From Aquincola tertiaricarbonis (lineage in GTDB: Bacteria; Pseudomonadota; Gammaproteobacteria; Burkholderiales; Burkholderiaceae_C), in contig NZ_CP097635.1 in assembly GCF_023573145.1 (NCBI RefSeq), positions 1,302,001-1,366,000 on the forward strand: DNA of 64,000 nt. The letters run 5' to 3'. Positions 1-10,552 of this stretch are shown piece by piece. The position numbers and the translations under genes are program-made. Below the pieces are notes generated by a model. It saw nothing but the letters and a program-made list of their open reading frames with translations, ran no database searches and was not told where the DNA came from. Position 1 is the first letter of the stretch. The number at the start of each line of letters is the position of its first letter.

Positions 1-33
1 AGCGAGCGTGGCATCTGCAGCAGCTCAGTCCCG

Positions 34-97
34 CCGGGCCGCCCCAAGGGACTGAGACCCCCTGCGGGGGGAGCGAGCGCAGCGAGCTTGGGGCGCC
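34..97. repeat. G+C-rich nested palindromic repeat (REP-like)
   Basis: An outer 8-bp inverted repeat (GCCCCAAG at 41-48, CTTGGGGC at 87-94) encloses an inner CCCCC/GGGGG stem (58-62 with 66-70). It lies just beyond the stop codon of the lipoprotein gene. A similarly built element (CCAAG arm, CCCCCT-GGGGGG core, CTTGGG arm) occurs inside hemW at 33064-33118, which suggests a dispersed family. It may also act as a transcription terminator or mRNA-stabilising structure for the minus-strand gene, although there is no T-run. Confidence 0.6.
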
Positions 98-100
98 ACC

Positions 101-1015
101 TCAGGCCGCCGGCTCCACACGCAGCAGGGTGCGCCGCAGCGCAAAGTCGGCATTGCTGCTGCGCAGCTCCAGCCGCAGCAGCACGCCGCTCTTGCGGTCA
201 ACCACCATCACGCCGTCGATGCGCGTGGTGTGGCGGCGAAAGGGCACGTCGCCGTAGAGCTCGATCACCGCCGCGTCGAACGCCCGTCCGAAGCCGGTCT
301 GCACGCCGGTGGCCACCACCTGGCCACGCACGCGGCCCTGCTCGCCGTTGGTGTTGCGCAGCTCGCCGGCCAGCACATCGCCCAGACCCAGCTCGGGGCG
401 CAGCAGCCGCGTCCAGTACACCACGGTGTCGCCCGCCGATGGCGGCTGGATGTTGCCGGCGCCGTCCTGCTGCCAGCGCACGGGCTTGTCGGCGCCCGGC
501 AGGTCGGCGCGGAACTCGAGCTGGTCGCGCCGCAGGCTCTGCAGCCGCAGGCCCAGCTCGCGCGCGGCGGTGCGGCCCCGGCGCTCCTCGTACACCAGAC
601 GCTCGCCCACCTTCAGCGGCATGCCGGCCAGCTGCTCGACGCTCAGCGTGTCGGGCTGCGGCGGGCAGCCGCGCTGTCCGAGGGCAGACTGCAGCGCGTC
701 GTAGCGGCCGCGCAAGCGCGCCAGTTCGGCGGCGTCGGGGCCATCGGGCCGCATGGCCAGCATCGCAGGCCAGAAGACGGTGGCACCCACGCCCAGCGCG
801 ATGATGTTGTTGCCGACACGCTCGTCGACGGTGTAGGCCACGTCGGCGGCGCTGCGCTGCACCTTGTCGGCCTCGGTGTAGAGCGCTTCGCAGGGCCAGT
901 GGCTGAATGCGGCGGGGTCGGAGGGCAGGGGCTTGACGTCGACGGAACGGGTGGCGCAGCCGGCCAGCAGCATCAACAGGCCGGCGGCGGCAACGGCGGA
1001 GCGAAAAGCGGGCAT
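101..1015 (-). CDS. Hypothetical lipoprotein
   Basis: Predicted 304-aa exported lipoprotein of unknown function. The N-terminus has a short positive region, a hydrophobic stretch and a lipobox LAGC with the acylated Cys at residue 20. A hydrophobic segment near residues 70-85 is followed by a charged region that may form a helix. The C-terminal 200 residues look beta-rich, alternating polar and hydrophobic, as in soluble periplasmic domains. I recognise no catalytic motif. It is divergent from the large kinase gene, with about 56 bp between the two starts, so they share a promoter region. The start is the ATG directly before the signal peptide. A palindromic repeat follows the stop codon. Confidence 0.8.
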   Translation of the reverse strand: MPAFRSAVAAAGLLMLLAGCATRSVDVKPLPSDPAAFSHWPCEALYTEADKVQRSAADVAYTVDERVGNNIIALGVGATVFWPAMLAMRPDGPDAAELARLRGRYDALQSALGQRGCPPQPDTLSVEQLAGMPLKVGERLVYEERRGRTAARELGLRLQSLRRDQLEFRADLPGADKPVRWQQDGAGNIQPPSAGDTVVYWTRLLRPELGLGDVLAGELRNTNGEQGRVRGQVVATGVQTGFGRAFDAAVIELYGDVPFRRHTTRIDGVMVVDRKSGVLLRLELRSSNADFALRRTLLRVEPAA

Positions 1016-1071
1016 CGGCCGATTGTGCCCCGCGCGACGCCGGGGCTGGCTGCGGTGAGAATGGGCCGGCC

Positions 1072-4000
1072 ATGACCGCAGTACAACCCCGCCCGCTCAG
1101 TAGCAGCACCCTCACCTTGCTGGAGGGCGAACGACGGGTGCTGGCGCAGATCGTCGCGGGCGTGCCGCTGCCCCAGGTGCTGGAAGTGCTGGTGGCCGAG
1201 CTGGAGGCCGGCTCGCCGGTGGGGCTCAAGGTCGGCGTGCTGCTGCTGACACCGCAAGGGCTGGTGGTAGGCGCGACGGGCGGCCTGCCGCCCGACCTGC
1301 GGGAGGCACTGCAGGCTGCGCTGCGGCCACCGGCGGCGGCCAATGCGGACTCAACGGCCGCGCCGACCCTGGCGGGGCAGGTCGACTGGCCGGGCTTGAA
1401 GGCGGCGGCCGGCCGCCACGGCCTGCACCACGTGTGCGGCCAGCCCATCCAGGCCGCCGAGGGCCGGCCCCTGGGCCTGCTGGTGTGCTTCCTGCCCCAG
1501 CTGCACGAGGCGCCGCAGCATCGGCTGGACGCGCTGGCCATCACCACCCAGACCGCGGCGCTGGTGATCGAGCGCGACGAAGCCAACCAGCGCCTGCGCC
1601 AGGCCGAAGCTCGCCACCGGCAGATCCTGGACAGCGCCACCGACTACGCCATCATCGCGCTCGACGCCCAGGGCCGGGTGACCCGCTGGAACGAAGGCGC
1701 GCACCGCATCCTGGGCTGGCGTGAGGAAGAGATGCTGGGGCAGACGCTGCACCGCTGCTTCACGCCGCAGGACCTGGCGCTGGGGCGCATCGAGCGCGAG
1801 ATGGCCGCCGCGCTGGACGGCCACCCCGCCCCCGAGGAAGGCTGGCGGCTGCGCGCCGATGGCAGCCGCATCTGGGCTTCGGGTGAGATGACGCTGCTGC
1901 GCGGCGATGCCGGTCAGGCGCTGGGCTTCGTCAAGGTGCTGCGCAACCGCACCCGCCAGCGCGCCGCCGATCAGCGCCAGGCCTTCCTGCTGCAGCTCAG
2001 CGAGAGCCTGCACGAGTGGCAGGCCGAGGCCCGCGTCAGCGACGACGTGGCCGCCCGCCTGGCCGAACTGCTGGACGTGCACCGCGTGGGCTTCGGCCGC
2101 GTGGACGAGGAACTGCACCTGCACGTGGACCACGACTGGACGGACGGCAGCGTGGCCAGCGCCCCAGGCACCTACCTGCTGGCCGACTACGGCCAGGGTC
2201 TGGACGCGGCCGTGCGGGCCGGCCAGCCGGTGGTGGTGGACGACGTGAACACCGACCCCCGCACCGCCAGCGCCCAGGCCCGTTACGCCGAGCTGCAGGT
2301 GGGCGCGATGGTGCTGGTGCCGCTGGTGGCTCTTTCGGCGGGCCGCACAGCGGCGGCGGCGCCGGGGCTGGCGAGCGTGGGGGCCATCGTCTTCGTCAGC
2401 AGCCGCAGCCCGCGCCGGTGGTCGGCCGACGACGTGGTGCTGCTGCGCGAGGTGGGCGACCGGCTGCGGCTGGCCGTGGAGCGTGCCCGTGCCCGCGAGG
2501 CCTTGCGCATCAGCGAAGAGCGGCTGCACGTGGCCCAGCAGGCCGGCAGCATCGGCAGCTTCGAGCTGTTCCCCCAGCGCAGCGAAGTGGCGGTCTCGGC
2601 CAGCTTCTGCACGCTGTGGGGGCTGCCTGAAACGCCGATGGTGCCGGTGGCGCGGCTGGTGGCGCTGGTGCACCCCGACGACGTGCCGCTGCTGGCGGTG
2701 GACCCCACCCCCACGCCGCAGCGCATGGCCTACGTGGAGTACCGCATCCGCCGGGCCGACGATGGCCGCATGCGCTGGCTGGCCCGCCGCGGCGAGGTGG
2801 TGGCCGACCCGCACGGTGGCCCGCACCGCTACCTGGGCGTGTGCTACGACATCACCGAGCGGCGCCTGGCCAGCGAGCGCCTGGTGGCCAGCCAGCAGTC
2901 GCTGCTGCTGGCCACCGAGGCGGCCGAGATCGGCACCTGGGACCTGGACACCGCCACGCAAGAGCTGGTGTGGTCGGACCGCACGCGCACGATGTTCGGC
3001 TTGCCGCCCGGCGCGCAGGTGTCCCTGTCGACCTTCGAGAAGGGTCTGCACCCGGAGGACGCACCCGCCACGCTGGCTGCCTTCTCGGCCGCGATGGACC
3101 CGGCGCAACGCAGCAGCTACGACGTCGAGTACCGCACCATCGGCATCGAGGACGGCGTGCTGCGCTGGGTGGCGGCCAAGGGCCGCGGCCTGTTCGACGA
3201 CAGCGGCCGCTGCGTGCGTGCCATCGGCACCGCCATCGACATCACCGCCCGCAAGCAGGCCGAGGCGCGGCAGGCGCTGCTGCTGTCGCTGGCCGATAGG
3301 CTGCGGCCCTCCGGCGAGCCGCAGGCGCTGCTGGGCGACGGCCTGCAGATGCTGCGCAACTTCCTCGGCGTGCACCGGGCCGGGCTGGGCCGGCTGCATG
3401 GCGAGCGCATCGTGGTGGATGCTGAGCAGACCGACGGCCGGCCGGCCGAGCAGCGCAGCTTTGCGCTCGACACGTTTGGCGAAACCGCCATGCAGCACTG
3501 GCGCGCCGGCCAGACCACCGTGTGCGAGGACATCACCGCCGAGGGGCACCAGCCGGTGCTGGAGCGTTTCGGCGTCGACAGCCTGGTGGCCGTGCCGCTG
3601 CGCGGCGACGGGGCCCTGCGGGCCATCTTCTACGCGGCCCAGCATGCCACCCGCCACTGGACGGCCGACGAGGTGGCGTTGATGGAGGACGTGGCCGCCC
3701 GCGTGTGGGACGCGGTGGAACGTGCCCGGGCCGAGCAGGCGCTGCGCGAAGAAACCCGCGCACTGGAAACCCTGAACCGCACCGCCGCGCTGCTGGCGCA
3801 GGACTTCGACATCGACACCCTGGTGCAGCGGGTGGTGGACGCAGGCACCGCGCTCACCGGCGCCCGCTACGGCGCCTTCTTCCATGCCACGCGCGACGAG
3901 CACAACGAGCGCTTCATGCTCTATGCGCTGTCGGGTGCGCAACGCAGCGACTTCGAACGCTTCGGCATGCCGCGCTCGACCGAGGTGTTCGCGCCCACCT

Positions 4001-5841
4001 TCCGCGGCGACGGCGTCATCCGCGCGGCCGACATCACGCAGGACCCGCGCTACGGCCGCAACTGGCCGCATGCCGGCATGCCCGAGCACCACCTGCCGGT
4101 GCGCAGCTACCTGGCGGTGCCGGTGGTCGCGCGCTCCGGCGACGTGGTGGGCTGCCTGATGTTCGGCCACCCGGAGCCCGACGTCTTCACCGACCGCGCC
4201 GAGCGCCTGGCCAGCGGCCTGGCGGCGCAGGCCGCCATCGCCATCGACAACGCGCGCCTTTTCCGCGCCACCCAGCGCGACAACGAGACGCTGGAAGCCC
4301 GCGTGGAGGAACGCACCCGCGAACGCGACCAGGTCTGGGCACTGACCGAAGACCTGCTGGCCATTGCCGATGCGCAGGGCCAGCTGCTGCGCGTGTCCGC
4401 CTCGTGGACGCGGCAGCTGGGCCATGCCCATGCGCAGCTGGTGCTGCGGCCCTTGAGCGCGCTGCTGCACCCCGACGACCTGCCCGCGCTGCAGGGCGCG
4501 CTGGGCCGCATGCGCGCCAGCGGGCAGCCGGTGCGCCTGGAAAACCGCGTGGCCACGCTGGAAGGCGAATGGCGGGTCATGGCCTGGACCCTGTCGCCAG
4601 AGCCCGGCACCGGCCGCTTCGTGGCCACCGGCCGCGACGTCACGGCCGAGCGCCTGCGCCAGGCCCAGCTGGAGGAGGCGCAGGAGGCGCTGCGCCAGTC
4701 GCAGAAGATGGAGGCGGTGGGCCAGCTCACCGGCGGCATCGCGCACGATTTCAACAACCTGCTGCAAGGCATCACCGGCTCGCTGGACCTGATCAAGCGC
4801 CGGCTGCAGCAGGGCCGCAGCACCGACCTCGACCGCTTCATCCAGGGCGCGATGGCCTCGGCCCAGCGCGCCGCCGCGCTGACGCACCGGCTGCTGGCCT
4901 TCTCGCGCCGGCAGCCGCTCGATCCGCGGCCGGTGGCGGCCAATCCGCTGGTGGTGTCGATGGAGGACCTGCTGCGCCGCACGCTGGGCGAGGCGGTGAC
5001 GCTGGAGCTGGCGCTGGCGCCCGACCTGTGGCTGACGCTGTGCGATGCCAACCAGCTGGAAAGCGCCATCCTCAACCTGTGCATCAACGCGCGCGACGCG
5101 ATGCCGGCCGGCGGCCGCCTGACCATCGAGACCGCCAACACCAGCCTGGACGCCAGCTATGCGGTGCGCATCCGCGACATCGCGCCCGGCCAGTACGTGT
5201 GCATCGGCGTCAGCGACACCGGCACCGGCATGGCGCCGGACGTGCTCGCCCGCGCCTTCGAGCCCTTCTTCACCACCAAGCCCATCGGCCAGGGCACCGG
5301 CCTGGGCCTGTCGATGATCTATGGCTTTGCCCGCCAGTCGGAGGGCTATGTCAAGATCTACAGCGAGCCGGGCCACGGCACCACCGTCAAGCTCTACCTG
5401 CCGCGCCACCTGGGCGAAGCCGACGAGGCCGAGGCCCAGCGCGCCGCCACCATCGACCACCTGAGCGATGGCGGCCAGGTGGTGCTGGTGGTGGAGGACG
5501 AGGCCGTGGTGCGCGCGCTGGTGGTGGACGTGCTGCAGGAGCTGGGCTACCGCGCACTGGAAGCGGCCGACGGCGTGGCCGGCCTGGCCGTGCTGCAGGG
5601 CCCGCAGCCGATCGACCTGCTGGTCACCGACATCGGTCTGCCCGGCCTCAACGGCCGCCAGATGGCCGATGCCGCCCGCGTCTTCCGCCCCGAGCTGAAG
5701 GTGCTGTTCATGACCGGCTACGCCGAAAACGCGGCGGTGGCCAACGGCTTCCTGGAGCCGGGCATGCAGATGATCACCAAGCCGTTTTCGATGGAGGCGA
5801 TGAGTGTGAAGCTGCGGGAGATGTTGGGGACGGGGGGGTGA
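1072..5841 (+). CDS. Multi-PAS/GAF hybrid sensor histidine kinase with C-terminal receiver
   Basis: 1589-aa soluble hybrid kinase with no membrane segment. In rough order: a GAF-like domain (10-165), PAS (175-290), GAF (300-475), PAS (485-605), PAS (610-735), GAF (745-890), GAF (905-1060) and PAS (1085-1200). These are followed by a HisKA dimerisation domain with the phospho-His in the AHDFNN motif (about H1225), a HATPase_c domain with G-boxes DTGTGM and GTGLGLS, and a receiver domain with acceptor Asp about 1520 (VTDIGLPG) and the conserved Lys in TKPFS. The HDFNN form of the H-box marks the hybrid kinase subfamily common in Proteobacteria. Stacked GAF/PAS domains imply sensing of several cytoplasmic signals such as redox state, light, oxygen or small ligands; the ligands cannot be told from sequence. 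No cognate regulator is adjacent. It converges on the AraC gene, with 15 bp between stops. Confidence 0.92.
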   Translation: MTAVQPRPLSSSTLTLLEGERRVLAQIVAGVPLPQVLEVLVAELEAGSPVGLKVGVLLLTPQGLVVGATGGLPPDLREALQAALRPPAAANADSTAAPTLAGQVDWPGLKAAAGRHGLHHVCGQPIQAAEGRPLGLLVCFLPQLHEAPQHRLDALAITTQTAALVIERDEANQRLRQAEARHRQILDSATDYAIIALDAQGRVTRWNEGAHRILGWREEEMLGQTLHRCFTPQDLALGRIEREMAAALDGHPAPEEGWRLRADGSRIWASGEMTLLRGDAGQALGFVKVLRNRTRQRAADQRQAFLLQLSESLHEWQAEARVSDDVAARLAELLDVHRVGFGRVDEELHLHVDHDWTDGSVASAPGTYLLADYGQGLDAAVRAGQPVVVDDVNTDPRTASAQARYAELQVGAMVLVPLVALSAGRTAAAAPGLASVGAIVFVSSRSPRRWSADDVVLLREVGDRLRLAVERARAREALRISEERLHVAQQAGSIGSFELFPQRSEVAVSASFCTLWGLPETPMVPVARLVALVHPDDVPLLAVDPTPTPQRMAYVEYRIRRADDGRMRWLARRGEVVADPHGGPHRYLGVCYDITERRLASERLVASQQSLLLATEAAEIGTWDLDTATQELVWSDRTRTMFGLPPGAQVSLSTFEKGLHPEDAPATLAAFSAAMDPAQRSSYDVEYRTIGIEDGVLRWVAAKGRGLFDDSGRCVRAIGTAIDITARKQAEARQALLLSLADRLRPSGEPQALLGDGLQMLRNFLGVHRAGLGRLHGERIVVDAEQTDGRPAEQRSFALDTFGETAMQHWRAGQTTVCEDITAEGHQPVLERFGVDSLVAVPLRGDGALRAIFYAAQHATRHWTADEVALMEDVAARVWDAVERARAEQALREETRALETLNRTAALLAQDFDIDTLVQRVVDAGTALTGARYGAFFHATRDEHNERFMLYALSGAQRSDFERFGMPRSTEVFAPTFRGDGVIRAADITQDPRYGRNWPHAGMPEHHLPVRSYLAVPVVARSGDVVGCLMFGHPEPDVFTDRAERLASGLAAQAAIAIDNARLFRATQRDNETLEARVEERTRERDQVWALTEDLLAIADAQGQLLRVSASWTRQLGHAHAQLVLRPLSALLHPDDLPALQGALGRMRASGQPVRLENRVATLEGEWRVMAWTLSPEPGTGRFVATGRDVTAERLRQAQLEEAQEALRQSQKMEAVGQLTGGIAHDFNNLLQGITGSLDLIKRRLQQGRSTDLDRFIQGAMASAQRAAALTHRLLAFSRRQPLDPRPVAANPLVVSMEDLLRRTLGEAVTLELALAPDLWLTLCDANQLESAILNLCINARDAMPAGGRLTIETANTSLDASYAVRIRDIAPGQYVCIGVSDTGTGMAPDVLARAFEPFFTTKPIGQGTGLGLSMIYGFARQSEGYVKIYSEPGHGTTVKLYLPRHLGEADEAEAQRAATIDHLSDGGQVVLVVEDEAVVRALVVDVLQELGYRALEAADGVAGLAVLQGPQPIDLLVTDIGLPGLNGRQMADAARVFRPELKVLFMTGYAENAAVANGFLEPGMQMITKPFSMEAMSVKLREMLGTGG

Positions 5842-5856
5842 CCCGCGGCGACCGCC

Positions 5857-6864
5857 TCAACGACCCGCCTTGCGCCACTCGCTCGGCGACTGCCCCACCC
5901 AGCCCCGGAAGGCGCGCGCAAAGCTCTTTTCGCTGTTGAAGCCCACCGCCTGCGCGATCTGCTTGATGGGGCGGCCGGTGCGGGCCAGCAGGTCCAGCGC
6001 ATGGGCGCGGCGGGCTTCGTCCTTCAGCGCCTGCAGCGAGGCGCCTTCGCCCTGCAGCTGGCGGTGCAGCGTGCGCACTGAAACGTTCAGCGCCGCGGCC
6101 AGCGCGTCGGCATTGACCATGGCCGCCGGCTCGCGGGCCAGCAGCTCGCGCACCCGCTGCACCAGCAAGCGGTCGCGGCGATAGAGGCGCACCGTCAACG
6201 GCAAGGCCCGCTGCAGCATCGCGCGGGCGGCGCGCTCGTCGCGCTTGACCGGCAGCGCCAGGTACTGCGCATCGAAGCTGAAGGCGGCCACCGGCGCATC
6301 GAACTGTGGCTCGCAGCCGAACATCCACGGGTAGGCATCGGCATGCGGCGGCCGGGCGAACGGGAACTGCACCGCCTGCAGCGGTATGCGTGAATCCACC
6401 AGCCAGCTGGCATAGCCGTGCACGTTGCGCAGTGTGGTCACCAGGCACAGCTCACGGGTGCCGGGCCAGGGCGGCCGCAGCTCGGCCAGCGTGAGCGTGG
6501 CGCGCAGGCGGTCGGCTTCCAGCGTCAGGGCCACGTCGTCGCTGATCAGCCCGTGGTGCCGGCACCAGCGCCGCAGCGCCACCCGCAGGTCGGGCGCCGT
6601 CAGGCTGGCGCGCGCCAGCAGGCCGTAGCTGCCCCAGGGCAGGCGCCGCTGCCACCAGCCCAGCGCCTCGTCGTCCAGCTCGCGCATCGCGGCTTCGCTC
6701 ACCAGCTCCATCTGCTCGGCGCTGATGCGCTGGTTGCCGCGTTGCAGCATGGCTGGCGTGATTTGCGCCTTGGCCAGTGCCTGTGCCGGGTTCAGGCCAT
6801 AGCGCTCATAGCCCAGCAGCAGCGCATGGACGAAGGCGACGGGGGTGACGGCTCGGGATTTCAC
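5857..6864 (-). CDS. AraC-family transcriptional regulator, candidate regulator of the leucine operon
   Basis: 335-aa AraC/XylS-type activator. Residues about 20-205 match the arabinose-binding-type N-terminal domain found in OruR/ArgR-like regulators. Residues 230-332 are the two helix-turn-helix C-terminal domain, with the typical second-helix region IKQIAQAVGFNSEKSFARAF and the ending WVGQSPSEWR. The start is a GTG at 6864 with only a weak ribosome site. The gene is divergent from ivd with 88 bp between them, so by position it is the candidate regulator of the isovaleryl-CoA operon; many other bacteria use a MerR-type LiuR instead. That role is inferred from gene order only. Confidence 0.88.
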   Translation of the reverse strand: MKSRAVTPVAFVHALLLGYERYGLNPAQALAKAQITPAMLQRGNQRISAEQMELVSEAAMRELDDEALGWWQRRLPWGSYGLLARASLTAPDLRVALRRWCRHHGLISDDVALTLEADRLRATLTLAELRPPWPGTRELCLVTTLRNVHGYASWLVDSRIPLQAVQFPFARPPHADAYPWMFGCEPQFDAPVAAFSFDAQYLALPVKRDERAARAMLQRALPLTVRLYRRDRLLVQRVRELLAREPAAMVNADALAAALNVSVRTLHRQLQGEGASLQALKDEARRAHALDLLARTGRPIKQIAQAVGFNSEKSFARAFRGWVGQSPSEWRKAGR

Positions 6865-6952
6865 GGGGGTAGCCTGGCGCTTTTTGCAACCATTGTGGCC
6901 GACCTGCGGCCGCCGGCTGGCCTATCCTCAGCGCAGAACCTAGGAGACCCGC

Positions 6953-8125
6953 ATGAACCTGCCCGGACTGAATTTCGCGCTCGGCGAGACCATCGACATG
7001 CTGCGCGACACGGTGCAATCCTTCGCTGCCGACGAGATCGCGCCGCGCGCCGCCGACATCGACCGCGAGAACCAGTTCCCCGCCGACCTGTGGAAGAAGC
7101 TGGGCGACCTGGGCCTGCACGGCATGACGGTGAGCGAGGAGTACGGCGGCACCGGGCTGGGCTACCTGGCCCACATGGTGGCGATGGAGGAGGTGTCACG
7201 CGCCAGCGCCTCGGTGGGCCTGAGCTACGGCGCGCACAGCAACCTGTGCGTCAACCAGATCCACCGCAACGGCAATGCCGAGCAAAAGCGCAAATACCTG
7301 CCCAAGCTGGTGAGCGGCGAGCATGTGGGCGCGCTGGCGATGAGCGAGCCCAACGCCGGCTCCGACGTGGTGAGCATGAAGCTGCGCGCCGAGCGCAAGG
7401 GCGACCGCTACGTGCTCAACGGCAGCAAGATGTGGATCACCAACGGCGGCGACGCCGACGTGCTGGTGGTCTACGCCAAGACCGAGCCCGAGGCCGGCGC
7501 CAAGGGCATGACGGCCTTCATCATCGAAAAGGGCTTCAAGGGCTTGGGCTACGGCCAGAAGCTGGACAAGCTGGGCATGCGCGGCAGCAACACCTGGCCG
7601 CTCTTCTTCGACAACTGCGAGGTGCCGGCCGAGAACGTGCTGGGCGCCGAAGGCGGCGGCGTGAAGGTGCTGATGAGCGGCCTGGACTACGAGCGCGCCG
7701 TGCTCAGCGGCGGGCCGCTGGGCATCATGGCCGCCTGCATGGACGTGGTGACGCCTTATGTGCATGAGCGCAAGCAGTTCGGCCAGAGCATCGGCGAGTT
7801 CCAGCTGATGCAGGGCAAGCTGGCCGACATGTACACCACCTGGCAGGCCTGCCGTGCCTACGCCTATGCGGTGGGCCAGGCCTGCGACCGCGCCGACCAC
7901 AGCCGCACGCTGCGCAAGGACGCGGCCGGCGTCATCCTCTACACCGCCGAGAAGGCCACCTGGATGGCCGGCGAGGCCATCCAGACCCTGGGCGGCGTGG
8001 GCTACACCAACGAGTACCCCACCGGCCGCCTGTGGCGCGATGCCAAGCTGTACGAGATCGGCGCCGGCACCAGCGAGATCCGCCGCATGCTGATCGGCCG
8101 CGAGCTGTTTGCCGAGACGATGTAA
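6953..8125 (+). CDS. ivd: Isovaleryl-CoA dehydrogenase
   Basis: FAD-dependent acyl-CoA dehydrogenase (390 aa, normal length) that oxidises isovaleryl-CoA to 3-methylcrotonyl-CoA in leucine catabolism and passes electrons to ETF. Family signatures are visible: [28 protein letters not shown] and the C-terminal [20 protein letters not shown]. The catalytic base of IVD-type enzymes fits Glu about 247 in [11 protein letters not shown], which separates it from short- and medium-chain dehydrogenases. A strong AGGAG lies 8-9 nt before the ATG. It is the first gene of a five-gene operon and is 3 bp from mccB. The IVD assignment is supported by the four downstream pathway genes. Confidence 0.95.
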   Translation: MNLPGLNFALGETIDMLRDTVQSFAADEIAPRAADIDRENQFPADLWKKLGDLGLHGMTVSEEYGGTGLGYLAHMVAMEEVSRASASVGLSYGAHSNLCVNQIHRNGNAEQKRKYLPKLVSGEHVGALAMSEPNAGSDVVSMKLRAERKGDRYVLNGSKMWITNGGDADVLVVYAKTEPEAGAKGMTAFIIEKGFKGLGYGQKLDKLGMRGSNTWPLFFDNCEVPAENVLGAEGGGVKVLMSGLDYERAVLSGGPLGIMAACMDVVTPYVHERKQFGQSIGEFQLMQGKLADMYTTWQACRAYAYAVGQACDRADHSRTLRKDAAGVILYTAEKATWMAGEAIQTLGGVGYTNEYPTGRLWRDAKLYEIGAGTSEIRRMLIGRELFAETM

Positions 8126-8128
8126 GCC

Positions 8129-9736
<1,608 letters not shown>

Positions 9737-9743
9737 GGTAGGC

Positions 9744-10532
9744 ATGAACAGTTGTCTGGACATCGAGCACCGCGGCCCCGTGGCCTGGCTGTGGATGAAC
9801 CGCGCCGAGCTGCACAACGCCTTCGACGAGCACCTGATCGCCGAGCTGACGGCCGCTTTGCAGGCGCTGGACGCCGACGAGGCGGTGCGCGTGATCGTGC
9901 TGGCCGGCCGCGGCAAGAGCTTCTCGGCCGGTGCCGACCTGAACTGGATGAAGCGCCAGGGCGCCGCCAGCCAGCAAGACAACCTGGCCGACGCCCGCAA
10001 GCTGGCCGAGCTGTTCCGCGTGCTGGCCAGCTGCAGCACGCCCACGCTGGCCCGGGTGCAAGGCGCAGCCATGGGGGGCGGCATGGGCCTGGCTGCGGCC
10101 TGCGACATCTGCGTCGCGTCCACCGCGGCCAGCTTCGCCACCTCGGAAGTGCGGCTGGGCATCCTGCCCGGCGTCATCAGCCCGTACGTGATGCGCGCCA
10201 TCGGTGAGCGGCAGGCGTACCGCTACTTTCAAACCGCCGAACGCATCAGCGCCGCGCGTGCGCGCGAACTGGGCCTGGCGCACGAAGTGGCCGAGCCCGA
10301 CCAGCTGGACACCGCGGTGCAGGCCGTGGTGGACGCGCTGCTGGCCGGCGGCCCGAAGGCACAGGCGGCTTCCAAGGACCTGATCCGCGCGGTGGCCCAC
10401 CGACCGGTGGACGCAGCCTTGATCGAGGACACCGCCCGCCGCATCGCCGAGCTGCGCGCCACGCCCGAAGCCCGCGAAGGCCTGAGCGCCTTCCTCGACA
10501 AGCGCGTACCGGCCTGGAAGCCGGGCGCCTGA
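9744..10532 (+). CDS. liuC: 3-methylglutaconyl-CoA hydratase (enoyl-CoA hydratase family)
   Basis: 262-aa crotonase-family protein placed between the two carboxylase subunits, as in liu operons, where it hydrates 3-methylglutaconyl-CoA to HMG-CoA. Oxyanion-hole segments are visible: FSAGADLNWMK near residue 65 and QGAAMGGGMGLAAACDICVA near residue 108. The start is the ATG at 9744 preceded by GAGGTAG; an upstream in-frame start at 9693 would run into mccB and is rejected. The gene ends within GATGG, leading into mccA. General crotonase membership is certain. The precise substrate is inferred from the operon. Confidence 0.92.
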   Translation: MNSCLDIEHRGPVAWLWMNRAELHNAFDEHLIAELTAALQALDADEAVRVIVLAGRGKSFSAGADLNWMKRQGAASQQDNLADARKLAELFRVLASCSTPTLARVQGAAMGGGMGLAAACDICVASTAASFATSEVRLGILPGVISPYVMRAIGERQAYRYFQTAERISAARARELGLAHEVAEPDQLDTAVQAVVDALLAGGPKAQAASKDLIRAVAHRPVDAALIEDTARRIAELRATPEAREGLSAFLDKRVPAWKPGA

Positions 10533-10552
10533 TGGACTGGAGCGCTACAAGC

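Noticed and set aside
1018..1025. GCCGATTG before the large kinase as a sigma-28 -10 box
   Set aside because: Only 6 of 8 matches and no -35 like sequence; GCCGAT alone is common in this base composition.
1351..5460. 1369-aa open frame on the minus strand opposite the large kinase
   Set aside because: Frame is a mirror of G+C-rich coding sequence; translation is Gln/His/Arg-biased with no domain, while the plus strand shows a complete kinase.
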